Positions 17,655 through 25,396 of a DNA stretch of 64,000 bases are shown here, in pieces. Under the pieces are notes generated by a model. That model was not told where the DNA came from, made no database searches, and saw only the letters and a list, made by a program, of their open reading frames with translations. The DNA comes from Cytophagales bacterium WSM2-2 (lineage in GTDB: Bacteria > Bacteroidota > Bacteroidia > Cytophagales > Cyclobacteriaceae). The stretch is from NCBI GenBank assembly GCA_015472025.1, contig BNHL01000001.1, positions 5,010,001-5,074,000 on the forward strand. Direction: 5' to 3'. Position 1 is the first letter of the stretch. Every line of letters begins with the position of its first letter. The translations under genes were made by a program, and so were the position numbers.

Positions 17655-18773
17655 CTAAAGTACTCTTTTTAGTTTCTCGATGATGAGGCCCAGATCGGAC
17701 TCAGTCAGATTTGATCCGGAAGGGAGGCAAAGACCGTTTGCAAATAACAATTCGGAGGTACCATTCACGTATTTTGGGGCACTTTTAAAGACTGGTTGGA
17801 GATGCATCGGTTTCCACATTAAACGAGTTTCAATGTTTTCGCTTTCAAGCGATAGTCTCATTTTTTCCACATGGCCAGCTGGAGTGCCTGGCCTCATCAG
17901 GATGGCCGTCAGCCAACGATTGGCTGCGGTACCCAACAATTCAGCCTGGAACGACACTTTTCCTTCCAGTTCCCTCCTATAGAATTCAAAAATTGATCTT
18001 CTTTTCAGTATTCGATCCTCCAATACATCCATCTGGCCCAAACCAATGCTTGCACAAATATTACTCAGTTGATAGTTATACCCTATTTCCTCATGCTGAT
18101 AATAGGATGCGGGCATCCTGGCCTGACTGGCGAGAAATTGCGCACGACTGATCCAATGACCATTACCAGACACAATTGCTCCCCCACCTGATGTAGTGAT
18201 AATTTTATTGCCATTAAAAGAATAGATGCCAACATCGCCAATCGTGCCGGCTTTCTTGCCATAATAGCTTGACCCCAAAGCCTCAGCAGCATCTTCAATG
18301 ACCGGAATTTCATAGCGGTTGGCGATCTCCATGATCTCTTTCATTTTGGCTGGCATACCAAACAAGTGAACAAGAATGATAGCCTTTGGTTTCTTGCCGA
18401 AACGAATCCGATCTGAAATAGCCTTTTCAAGCAGCTCGGGGTCCATATTCCAAGTCTCTAATTCAGAGTCAACGAATACCGGTGCGGCCGATTGATAAAC
18501 GATCGGATTGCAGGAGCCTGAGAACGTAAGTGTGGAGCAAATAACTTCGTCACCGCTTTTTACTCCAATCGCCATCAACGCCAAATGTATTGCAGATGTG
18601 CCTGAGTTTACTGCAGCACAGTAGTCGATCAAATTGTATTCTTTGATACGTCTTTCAAACTCGGTTATCGCGGGACCTACGGGAGCGATCCAATTCGACT
18701 TGAACGCCTGCTGCACATATTTTATTTCTTCACCAGACAAGTGAGGTGGAGACAAGTAAATCCTGTCCTTCAT
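17655..18773 (-). CDS. PLP-dependent sugar aminotransferase, PglE-like (DegT/DnrJ/EryC1/StrS family)
   Basis: Transfers an amino group from glutamate to the C4 keto group of a UDP-4-keto-6-deoxy-HexNAc. The 372-residue protein has the family fold, with Schiff-base Lys190 in 'SFNGNKIITTSGGG', a segment characteristic of PglE-type enzymes, plus 'EDAAEALGS' and 'NSGTSAIHLAL'. Its start overlaps the end of the XrtF-associated gene by 4 bp. The PglD-like acetyltransferase lies just beyond the exosortase pair, and the PglF-like dehydratase is downstream. Together these would make UDP-N,N'-diacetylbacillosamine or a close isomer; the exact stereochemistry is not determinable. Confidence 0.88.
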   Translation of the reverse strand: MKDRIYLSPPHLSGEEIKYVQQAFKSNWIAPVGPAITEFERRIKEYNLIDYCAAVNSGTSAIHLALMAIGVKSGDEVICSTLTFSGSCNPIVYQSAAPVFVDSELETWNMDPELLEKAISDRIRFGKKPKAIILVHLFGMPAKMKEIMEIANRYEIPVIEDAAEALGSSYYGKKAGTIGDVGIYSFNGNKIITTSGGGAIVSGNGHWISRAQFLASQARMPASYYQHEEIGYNYQLSNICASIGLGQMDVLEDRILKRRSIFEFYRRELEGKVSFQAELLGTAANRWLTAILMRPGTPAGHVEKMRLSLESENIETRLMWKPMHLQPVFKSAPKYVNGTSELLFANGLCLPSGSNLTESDLGLIIEKLKRVL

Positions 18774-19189
18774 TCCTTCTTCGATAATTTTTGGAAATAT
18801 ACAGCAGGAATCAACAGAATCATTAATGTTGGGTTGACTATCAAACGATGAAGTTGTGATAGCAGTGGCAATGAAATTTCAGACGTCCCCTCCACAGTGA
18901 GTTTTATAACCAGGTAAATCGGTAGTAATACCAAACTATCTATTATTTGAACAATCAGCGCCAGTCTTGTGATTTTTCTATCCTTGAACCAAAGTGCAAT
19001 AAAAGCCAACATGAAAAGATCGTTGAGCAAAACCCGAAGTGATTTTCGGAAAATAAATTTCGCGTTTTCGGAAATATCCCAGTCTGCTATGAACCTTAAT
19101 TCCTGGAACAGGTATGTCATGATGATTCCACCCAGTGCGGCCGTGATAAGCACTTTGTTAAGCCAGACTTCTTTGTAAATATTATTCAT
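18770..19189 (-). CDS. Exosortase F system-associated membrane protein
   Basis: A 139-residue protein with about four membrane segments and a charged motif 'WFKDRKITR' between them. Its size, hydropathy and position directly after XrtF match the small membrane protein known to accompany exosortase F in Bacteroidota; its biochemical role is unknown. It overlaps XrtF by 8 bp upstream and the aminotransferase by 4 bp downstream, so all three are almost certainly co-translated. Identification rests mainly on neighbourhood and topology, because the sequence carries no catalytic motif that I recognise. Confidence 0.78.
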   Translation of the reverse strand: MNNIYKEVWLNKVLITAALGGIIMTYLFQELRFIADWDISENAKFIFRKSLRVLLNDLFMLAFIALWFKDRKITRLALIVQIIDSLVLLPIYLVIKLTVEGTSEISLPLLSQLHRLIVNPTLMILLIPAVYFQKLSKKE

Positions 19190-19706
19190 TTCTTACCTGA
19201 CGTACCCAGAAAAACCAAAGCATGAAGACGAAGCCATAAATAATTCCTGTAAATAAATACTTATGAAAGAAGTACAATTGCTCCGGAAAGAACATTGCAA
19301 CTGCGTAGAGTAAGCTTATCCGCGCCAGGTTTATTGCGTGAATTGCAGCTACTCCGACACATGCAAATTTCATCAGAATTTGCACGGGGCCCCGAAAAGC
19401 CATAAGAAAGCACAGATACACGATCATTACGTTAAGGCCATTGCATCCTTCAAAAACATAGATTACTTTTTCTTGCACTGTGCCTACAGCAATGTACGGT
19501 GTAACAGGTGAAGGGTATGAAAAAACTGGAGCACCGAACAACGAGAGCACCCAAGCACTTTGAACAGTAACCCATCGAGTAAACGGATCAGAGCTGGGGT
19601 AATAAAACTGTATAAAAGCTCCGTAAGTTGTATTCAGCGCCAGGTATAAGCCGACAAATACAACCAGAAAGAGAATTGCCTTTTTATTTTCTTTGAATAA
19701 TTCCAT
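19182..19706 (-). CDS. xrtF: Exosortase family protein XrtF
   Basis: A 174-residue inner-membrane cysteine transpeptidase/protease of the exosortase family, which recognises C-terminal PEP-CTERM-like signals and cleaves or transfers the protein. The catalytic triad is visible: Cys88 in 'FEGCNGLNVM', Arg129 in 'INLARISLLY' and His148 in 'YFFHKYLFTG', each at the edge of a membrane helix. About five membrane segments are present, making it a short-form enzyme. It lies 4 bp downstream of the PglD-like gene and overlaps its partner gene by 8 bp. The only candidate substrate in the window is the 62-aa protein at 12367-12555. Confidence 0.88.
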   Translation of the reverse strand: MELFKENKKAILFLVVFVGLYLALNTTYGAFIQFYYPSSDPFTRWVTVQSAWVLSLFGAPVFSYPSPVTPYIAVGTVQEKVIYVFEGCNGLNVMIVYLCFLMAFRGPVQILMKFACVGVAAIHAINLARISLLYAVAMFFPEQLYFFHKYLFTGIIYGFVFMLWFFWVRQVRNE

Positions 19707-19710
19707 AACG

Positions 19711-20340
19711 TCAGATCGACCGGGCGGGCACTCCGGCTATTCGCTTATTCCCCTCAAATGACTTCGTGACGACTGAGCCTGCGCCAATCGTTGTATAGTT
19801 GCCAATAGAGATACCTTGCAACAACGTTGCTCCCGCTCCGACATATGCAGCTTTCCCGATCTTTACATTTCCTGAAATATTAGCCGCGGGCATCAATGAA
19901 GAGAAATCTCCAAGTTCGCAGTCATGGCCAAGGGTACAGCAAAGATTCACTATAGAGAAAGGTCTGATATGCACAGATACTGTCATAAGCACAGCAGCAC
20001 AAACAATGCTGCCCTCTCCCACTGAACAACTGTCATTGATCCGAACGGATGGATGCACGATCGCGGGAAAACAAAGTTTGGAGTTAGTCAGCTTGCCCCG
20101 GATATTTTCCCTGATCTTCGGATCAGCAATGGCAAGAACCACATTAAGATCTTCATTGGATTCATTCAAATAAGACATCCCACCAAGGACAAATGCTTCA
20201 TCTACTTTCTCTCCAGCTCTCTTCCCGTCATCGCAATATCCTATTACTTCCCACTGTTTCAACAAGGCATTAATTTGGGTGATGAGCCAATAAGTTTCTC
20301 TCCCAAATCCTCCTGCTCCGTAGATAACAAGTTTTTTCAT
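19711..20340 (-). CDS. Sugar O/N-acetyltransferase, PglD/NeuD-like
   Basis: A 209-residue acetyltransferase with an N-terminal Rossmann-like PglD_N domain ('KKLVIYGAGGFGRETYWL') and a C-terminal left-handed beta-helix of hexapeptide repeats. The helix includes 'LGHDCELGDFSSL', with the probable catalytic His, and ends 'GVPARSI'. PglD acetylates the C4 amine made by PglE, and the PglE-like gene is two genes downstream. The intervening genes are the exosortase pair. The acceptor sugar is inferred from context. Confidence 0.85.
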   Translation of the reverse strand: MKKLVIYGAGGFGRETYWLITQINALLKQWEVIGYCDDGKRAGEKVDEAFVLGGMSYLNESNEDLNVVLAIADPKIRENIRGKLTNSKLCFPAIVHPSVRINDSCSVGEGSIVCAAVLMTVSVHIRPFSIVNLCCTLGHDCELGDFSSLMPAANISGNVKIGKAAYVGAGATLLQGISIGNYTTIGAGSVVTKSFEGNKRIAGVPARSI

Positions 20341-20419
20341 CAGTATTGAATCGCACCAAATCTAAAACTTAAATCGCAAACTATTCGTAGTTGTGGTGGG
20401 TATCGATTAGTTTTTAAAA

Positions 20420-20998
20420 TCAGTTGCCTTTAAATTTTTCTTCATTGAGCGAAACATCTTTTCGAAAGGAAAGCAGGAGCTTAATTGTCCGAATCAAAAC
20501 TATCAAGTCCAGCCTGAAGGAGACGTGATTCACGTAATACAAGTCGAGATCAAACTTCTGACTCCACGTAATAGAGTTGCGACCATTAACTTGTGCCCAA
20601 CCCGTAATTCCCGGTCGTACCTTATGTCTTTTTTTCTGAGTTTCTGAATACAAGTGAAGGTATTCTGAAGGCAGCGGTCGCGGTCCTATGACAGACATGT
20701 CACCGCGCAATACGTTCCAAAGTTGTGGAATCTCATCCAGTGAAAGGAACCTCAACAGATCACCCCACCAAAATCGCCTTTCCATCGGTGCAGAATCTTC
20801 TGCTTTTCTTAAGGTTCTCAACTTATAAATAAAAAATGGGATTTCATTCTTCCCAATTCGCTCCTGCCTAAAGAAAATCGGGAATTCGAATTGTACAACG
20901 TAAACTATGAGTATCAGAAGCCAAAGCCAGCTTAGTATAAGAATGACTATTAATGAAAAAAGAACATCAAAAACCCTCTTCACATGGTTTAAGTACAT
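20420..20998 (-). CDS. Initiating phosphoglycosyl transferase, PglC-like (monotopic sugar transferase)
   Basis: Transfers a phospho-sugar from a UDP-sugar to undecaprenyl phosphate, the first membrane step of glycan assembly. The 192-residue protein is the small PglC type: one N-terminal re-entrant hydrophobic helix, then 'FRQERIGKNEIPF', the catalytic Asp-Glu in 'LSLDEIPQLWNVLRGDMS', 'GPRPLP', and 'RPGITGWAQVNGR'. Its position next to the bacillosamine-type genes suggests UDP-diacetylbacillosamine or a similar donor. A second, unrelated initiating enzyme (WecA/MraY type) lies directly upstream. Confidence 0.92.
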   Translation of the reverse strand: MYLNHVKRVFDVLFSLIVILILSWLWLLILIVYVVQFEFPIFFRQERIGKNEIPFFIYKLRTLRKAEDSAPMERRFWWGDLLRFLSLDEIPQLWNVLRGDMSVIGPRPLPSEYLHLYSETQKKRHKVRPGITGWAQVNGRNSITWSQKFDLDLYYVNHVSFRLDLIVLIRTIKLLLSFRKDVSLNEEKFKGN

Positions 20999-21004
20999 GG
21001 CAAA

Positions 21005-21988
21005 TTATGAGGCTTTAATTGCGTTCGACATTTTTCTGATAACAACTCGGTGAATAACAAGGTAACCAATGATCACGATGACACTCACTACTAGCAGAAT
21101 GACATAGCCAGAGTTAGCCAGGCTACAGATTACAATTGTATTAATCAGGCCCTGAACTATTCCATATGCAGCCGAAACCGCACGATGCGAGAAATTCATT
21201 TCATTCGAGAGATACTGATACAAATGGGTTCTGTGCGCTTTGAATATATTCTCCTTTCTCCGGAGACGAAAAATGATTGTCACAATAGAATCAACTCCAT
21301 ACACTAGAAAAAGTAACGGCCAAAGGAAATTGTTCGTCTTGACTATTAACTGTAGTAAGGTAAAAATCAGGATCAACGCTATTGTTACACTTCCAACATC
21401 TCCCGCAAAACATCTAGCTCTTTTTCGAAAATTGAAGAACAAAAATATTACAACGGAACAGGCAGTGATGTTTAAGAGGTCTCCATTGGTAAAATCCACA
21501 ATATACTGGTCGATATACATGAATGCTATCAGAGTCACCAATGCGTAGATTCCTGTGATTCCGTTAATGCCATCCATGAAATTGAACGCATTTAAGGTAC
21601 CAACGCAAAAAACGATTGCGACTGGCAAAAGATAAGGAGGCCAGTTCAGCGGCCAGAGTTGATAAAATAATAGGGCGACAAAAGCTAACTGTGCCAATGA
21701 CCTGACTTTTACATTCAGTGAAGTTAAGTCGTCCACAAAACCGAGTACTGCGACTCCTGCAGCAGCGAATACAAACCAAGGCCATTGAAAATCATTGAGA
21801 AGAAACCAAATCAACAAACCGAAAAGAAATATCACGCCACCACCACGGATCGTTTGATAATTGTGAGAACTGCGTTCGTTCGGTTTGTCAATGATGTTAA
21901 ACCGGTCTGCTATTTTGAAGTAAACCAGTTCAACCAGTAGCAAGCCCAGACTACATAAGCTTAAACTAATCCATGAACTATTTTCCAT
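21005..21988 (-). CDS. Polytopic phospho-N-acetylhexosamine transferase, WecA/MraY family
   Basis: A 327-residue polytopic membrane enzyme that transfers a HexNAc-1-phosphate from a UDP-sugar to a polyprenyl phosphate. The family's signature pieces are present: 'FVDDLTSLNVK' (Asp-Asp), 'NFMDGINGITG' and the 'HRTHLYQ' loop. I place the start at ATG 21988, which overlaps the preceding SDR gene by 11 bp; an earlier ATG (22045) would add a non-conserved polar stretch within that gene. The adjacent SDR is of the type often paired with WecA-like enzymes, where it supplies a 6-deoxy-HexNAc donor. Having this and a PglC-like enzyme side by side suggests two lipid-linked products. Confidence 0.88.
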   Translation of the reverse strand: MENSSWISLSLCSLGLLLVELVYFKIADRFNIIDKPNERSSHNYQTIRGGGVIFLFGLLIWFLLNDFQWPWFVFAAAGVAVLGFVDDLTSLNVKVRSLAQLAFVALLFYQLWPLNWPPYLLPVAIVFCVGTLNAFNFMDGINGITGIYALVTLIAFMYIDQYIVDFTNGDLLNITACSVVIFLFFNFRKRARCFAGDVGSVTIALILIFTLLQLIVKTNNFLWPLLFLVYGVDSIVTIIFRLRRKENIFKAHRTHLYQYLSNEMNFSHRAVSAAYGIVQGLINTIVICSLANSGYVILLVVSVIVIIGYLVIHRVVIRKMSNAIKAS

Positions 21989-22889
21989 CGAATGAGCGAA
22001 TCGTTTCCTTAAGACCTTCCTCCAGTCCGACTGGCAATGTACCAACCGCCTTCACAATTTTTTCATTGGATACCATCATATTCTCCGTCAGTTTGTTGAT
22101 CATCGAACGCTTCCCGACCAATGTTGCTAGTACATTTATCATTCCTCGGGATAAATTTAGGCTTCGTGGCTTTTTGCCCAATGTCTCCGAGATCAATTCG
22201 TACAACTGAACTGTCGACAAAAATCCGCTATCTGCTGCATGATAAATCCCCTGTTCAATATCTTTTTCGATGAGTGATTGAATGATAAAACAAAGGTTCT
22301 CGATACTGTGAAAAGAGCGTTGATTATAAAATGCTCCAAAGGGAAATGGAATGCCTGACTTTACAAACCTATACAGCAGATTCAAGTTGCCCTTATTTCC
22401 AGGTCCATGGATCATAGCCGGGCGAAGAATGTGGTATGATTTTCCATGCTTCCATTCCAACGACTGAATATACTCTTCAGCCATAAGTTTGGATTTACCG
22501 TAGGCAGAGACCGGATTCGGCTTCATGCTCTCATCCGCGGGAGATGCTGATGTATCACAAGCCGCTTTTATCGAACTAATAAAGACGAACTTTGACGCAT
22601 TCGATTTTAAATACTCATCAACTATCCTTTTCGTTCCCTCTGTGTTCACCTGGTAGTAATCGTCCGCTTTAAATCGACCGCTTAAGTCGTGGGCAATTCC
22701 AGCCAAATGAATCACCACGTCTATCTTTGAAATATCCAATGTTTTTGCCTGAAGGTCATTTATCAGTTTTACAACTGAAGATGAGTTCCGACTATGCCCA
22801 ATGATGTTGAGGTCTCCCCTTCTCTTAAAATAATCTACAAGATTAGTACCCACGAAACCTGAGACTCCGGTAATTAGAATATTCTTCAT
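21978..22889 (-). CDS. NAD-dependent epimerase/dehydratase (nucleotide-sugar SDR)
   Basis: A 303-residue extended SDR, probably a C4-reductase or epimerase for UDP-4-keto-6-deoxy-HexNAc (QuiNAc or FucNAc synthesis). The N-terminal NAD site is 'ITGVSGFVGTNL', and the catalytic YxxxK is 'YGKSK', with the Ser in 'VFISSIKA'. Members of this branch commonly lie directly upstream of a WecA-like transferase, as here. It could act on the product of the PglF-like dehydratase, competing with the aminotransferase branch. The substrate is inferred. Confidence 0.82.
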   Translation of the reverse strand: MKNILITGVSGFVGTNLVDYFKRRGDLNIIGHSRNSSSVVKLINDLQAKTLDISKIDVVIHLAGIAHDLSGRFKADDYYQVNTEGTKRIVDEYLKSNASKFVFISSIKAACDTSASPADESMKPNPVSAYGKSKLMAEEYIQSLEWKHGKSYHILRPAMIHGPGNKGNLNLLYRFVKSGIPFPFGAFYNQRSFHSIENLCFIIQSLIEKDIEQGIYHAADSGFLSTVQLYELISETLGKKPRSLNLSRGMINVLATLVGKRSMINKLTENMMVSNEKIVKAVGTLPVGLEEGLKETIRSFDGK

Positions 22890-23632
22890 TGGAAGAGTTC
22901 TCGCAATTTGCGGAAATACTTGCTGTATACCATGAAGGGGTTCGTATAAATTCCGTTTTCCCTACACCCCCGCATGATCTCATTGTTCAGTATAATATTG
23001 CTCATAAAATTTCGGGAACTCACCCCCCCCTTTCTCATCACTACCATAATCAGCGGAAGGTATTTGTATCTTAACCTGTGGACGAACAGAAAGCGGATCA
23101 GGAGTTCATAGTCGGCTGCAATGCGGTAGTCTGTTTTAAAGAGGCCGAATTGCTTATAATATTTTCTCCGCACAAAAAAAGTAGGGTGAGCCGGCATAAA
23201 ACCCCAAGCGAATTTTTCGGGTTTCCAGTGGGCTGAAGAATATTTACGAACAACAGACGAGAGATTCTTTGGGTCAACGAATATAAGGTCACCAAATACT
23301 GCGTCAACAGTCGGATCGGCAAAAGCTTGCATGACCTGTGCAATAATGGAATTGTCACGATAGAAATCATCCGAATTAATGATCCCTACTACCTCTCCGG
23401 TCGCCATTTGTACGGCCTTGTTCATGGCGTCATAAATTCCTTTATCAGGCTCGCTGATCCATTTTGTAATGACACCTTCGTTTGCCCGGAGAATATTCAC
23501 CGTGTCATCTTTCGAATTTCCATCTACCACGATGTACTCGACATCCTTATAATCCTGGGATCGTACCGACTTAATAGTGTCTTCTATTGTTGCGGCCGAG
23601 TTAAAGGAGACCGTTAGCAGCGATATCTTCAT
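22886..23632 (-). CDS. Glycosyltransferase family 2
   Basis: A 248-residue GT-A glycosyltransferase adding one sugar to the lipid-linked repeat unit on the cytoplasmic face. It starts 'MKISLLTVSFNSAATIEDTI', has 'EYIVVDGNSKDDT' and the metal-binding 'NSDDFY'. The start at 23632 gives a 4-bp overlap with the carbamoyltransferase stop; the ATG at 23647 adds five non-conserved residues. Codons 201-204 contain a run of eight G residues on the coding strand (23023-23030), a possible slippage site. Donor and acceptor are unknown. Confidence 0.88.
   Translation of the reverse strand: MKISLLTVSFNSAATIEDTIKSVRSQDYKDVEYIVVDGNSKDDTVNILRANEGVITKWISEPDKGIYDAMNKAVQMATGEVVGIINSDDFYRDNSIIAQVMQAFADPTVDAVFGDLIFVDPKNLSSVVRKYSSAHWKPEKFAWGFMPAHPTFFVRRKYYKQFGLFKTDYRIAADYELLIRFLFVHRLRYKYLPLIMVVMRKGGVSSRNFMSNIILNNEIMRGCRENGIYTNPFMVYSKYFRKLRELFQ
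23023..23030 (-). repeat. G8 homopolymer tract within a glycosyltransferase gene
   Basis: Eight consecutive C on the plus strand (G on the coding strand) span codons for Lys-Gly-Gly-Val at about residues 201-204 of the GT2 gene. Gain or loss of one base would frameshift the last ~45 residues. Confidence 0.9.
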
Positions 23633-25353
23633 CTTACAATGAGGCAATTTTCAAGCACGAGCATATCCATGCTTGTTCGCAAGAAGCAATCGAGTGCCTC
23701 GGCAGGAGTATTGACTATCGGCTCATTCTCGTTAAACGATGTGTTAAGCAAAACGGGCACCCCGGTTTTTTGCCGGAACCGGTCTATCAGTGCGTAATAT
23801 CTGGGCGAAACATCCTTCATTACTGTCTGTAACCTTCCCGTGCCATCTGCATGAGTAACAGCTGGAATTGAAGCGCGTTTTTCTTTTCGAATGGGGAACA
23901 CTTTTTCCATAAATGGAACGTCCTCCACTTTTTCGAAATACTCTACTGTATATTCTTTGAGTATTGACGGAGCGAAAGGGCGAAAACTCTCTCTCCTTTT
24001 GATTTTGGCGTTAAGCAGATCTTTCGCCTTTGGATTTCTCGGGTCAGCAATAATTGAACGAGCTCCTAATGCCCGTGGACCAAATTCGGCTCTGCCACTG
24101 AACCATCCTACTACGCCAGGCTCGATGAGTTTATCCGTAATTCGATCGAATAATTGATCGTCATCTAACCGCTCATAAGTTATGCCTCTCTGTTTAAGCA
24201 GCGTCTCTATTTCTTCATTGGAGAATTTACTTCCAGTATAGGCGCTAAAAACAGCAGGAGCCCTTTCCTGTTTAAGAATATGGTTATAAACGTAGAGCGC
24301 ACTTCCCATACTGATCCCCGCATCATGACCGGCTGACGGAATATATAGGTTTTCAAATTTCGTAAGCTCAATAATTTTTCCATTGGCTACTGAATTTTGA
24401 GCTACCCCACCAGCGAGACAGAGATTTTTCAATCCTGTCCTCTTTTGAAGATGATTCAGGATATGAAAAATTAAATCTTCACAAACACGTTGAACACTCG
24501 CTGCAATGTCCTTATGCTTTTGAGTAAGCTCCTCACCTGCTGCGCGCGGTGGTCCTAATACTTCAACGATTTTCTTCCCGAACAATGTCGAAATTACCGG
24601 AACGTGAGTTGAATAGTCCAGCTTGATTTCGGTGGTACTGGCAAAATAGTCTGCATCCCATTCGAATAAGCCATCTGATTTCAGCTCAAGGCATTTTTTA
24701 ATTTGATCAACATAGATCGGATTGCCATAAGGCGCTAGTCCCATGACTTTATACTCGTCTCCATAGTGCGGAAAACCGAGGTACTGAGTAAACGCAGTAT
24801 AAAAAAGCCCGGCAGAGACAGGAAAATCAACCGAATCCAAAACAGTGATTTGATTACCCTTGCCGGTAGCGATCATCGTGGTGGTAAAATCACCTGACCC
24901 ATCAATTGATAAAATGGCTGCCTCCTCGAAAGAGCTTGCAAAGAAGGCAGATGCCAAGTGAGCACGATGGTGCTCTACGTTGATAATTTTGGATTTAATA
25001 GTGCTTTCGTCCAATCCGGAAATTTGTGCCAGTTCGGTTTCAATACTTGTAACCTTCTTTGAGTTTTTTAACCGGTCCGAGATCAGTGTATTTTTTTTGT
25101 GAATGTTTTTCAGAACAAAAAACACCTTCTTCCAGAATTTTGACTGAGGATCACGTCCAATGCAAATATGATCGACCTGTGCAAGTGTCACACCGGCTTC
25201 CCGAAGACAAAACTGAATTGCTTCGCTTGGAAATCCTGCCCAATGTTTTATTCTGCGAAAGCGCTCCTCTTCGGTGGCTGCAATGAGAACTCCATTTCTG
25301 AAAATAGCTGCAGAGGAATCAGCGTGATGGGCATTAAGACCAAGAATAATCAT
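23629..25353 (-). CDS. Carbamoyltransferase, NodU/CmcH family
   Basis: A 574-residue enzyme that transfers a carbamoyl group from carbamoyl phosphate to a sugar hydroxyl. The N-terminal Kae1-like domain starts 'MIILGLNAHHADSSAA' and has the metal-binding histidines in 'EHHRAHLAS' (128-132) and 'LSIDGSGDF'. The C-terminal domain has 'FGPRALGARSI' and ends near 'VLLNTSFNENEPIV'. It probably O-carbamoylates one sugar of the exported polysaccharide. It sits between two glycosyltransferase genes and overlaps the next gene by 4 bp. Confidence 0.9.
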   Translation of the reverse strand: MIILGLNAHHADSSAAIFRNGVLIAATEEERFRRIKHWAGFPSEAIQFCLREAGVTLAQVDHICIGRDPQSKFWKKVFFVLKNIHKKNTLISDRLKNSKKVTSIETELAQISGLDESTIKSKIINVEHHRAHLASAFFASSFEEAAILSIDGSGDFTTTMIATGKGNQITVLDSVDFPVSAGLFYTAFTQYLGFPHYGDEYKVMGLAPYGNPIYVDQIKKCLELKSDGLFEWDADYFASTTEIKLDYSTHVPVISTLFGKKIVEVLGPPRAAGEELTQKHKDIAASVQRVCEDLIFHILNHLQKRTGLKNLCLAGGVAQNSVANGKIIELTKFENLYIPSAGHDAGISMGSALYVYNHILKQERAPAVFSAYTGSKFSNEEIETLLKQRGITYERLDDDQLFDRITDKLIEPGVVGWFSGRAEFGPRALGARSIIADPRNPKAKDLLNAKIKRRESFRPFAPSILKEYTVEYFEKVEDVPFMEKVFPIRKEKRASIPAVTHADGTGRLQTVMKDVSPRYYALIDRFRQKTGVPVLLNTSFNENEPIVNTPAEALDCFLRTSMDMLVLENCLIVR

Positions 25354-25396
25354 TCTGAGAATTTAGAAACCTCAAAGCTACTAAAGGATAGAGTTT

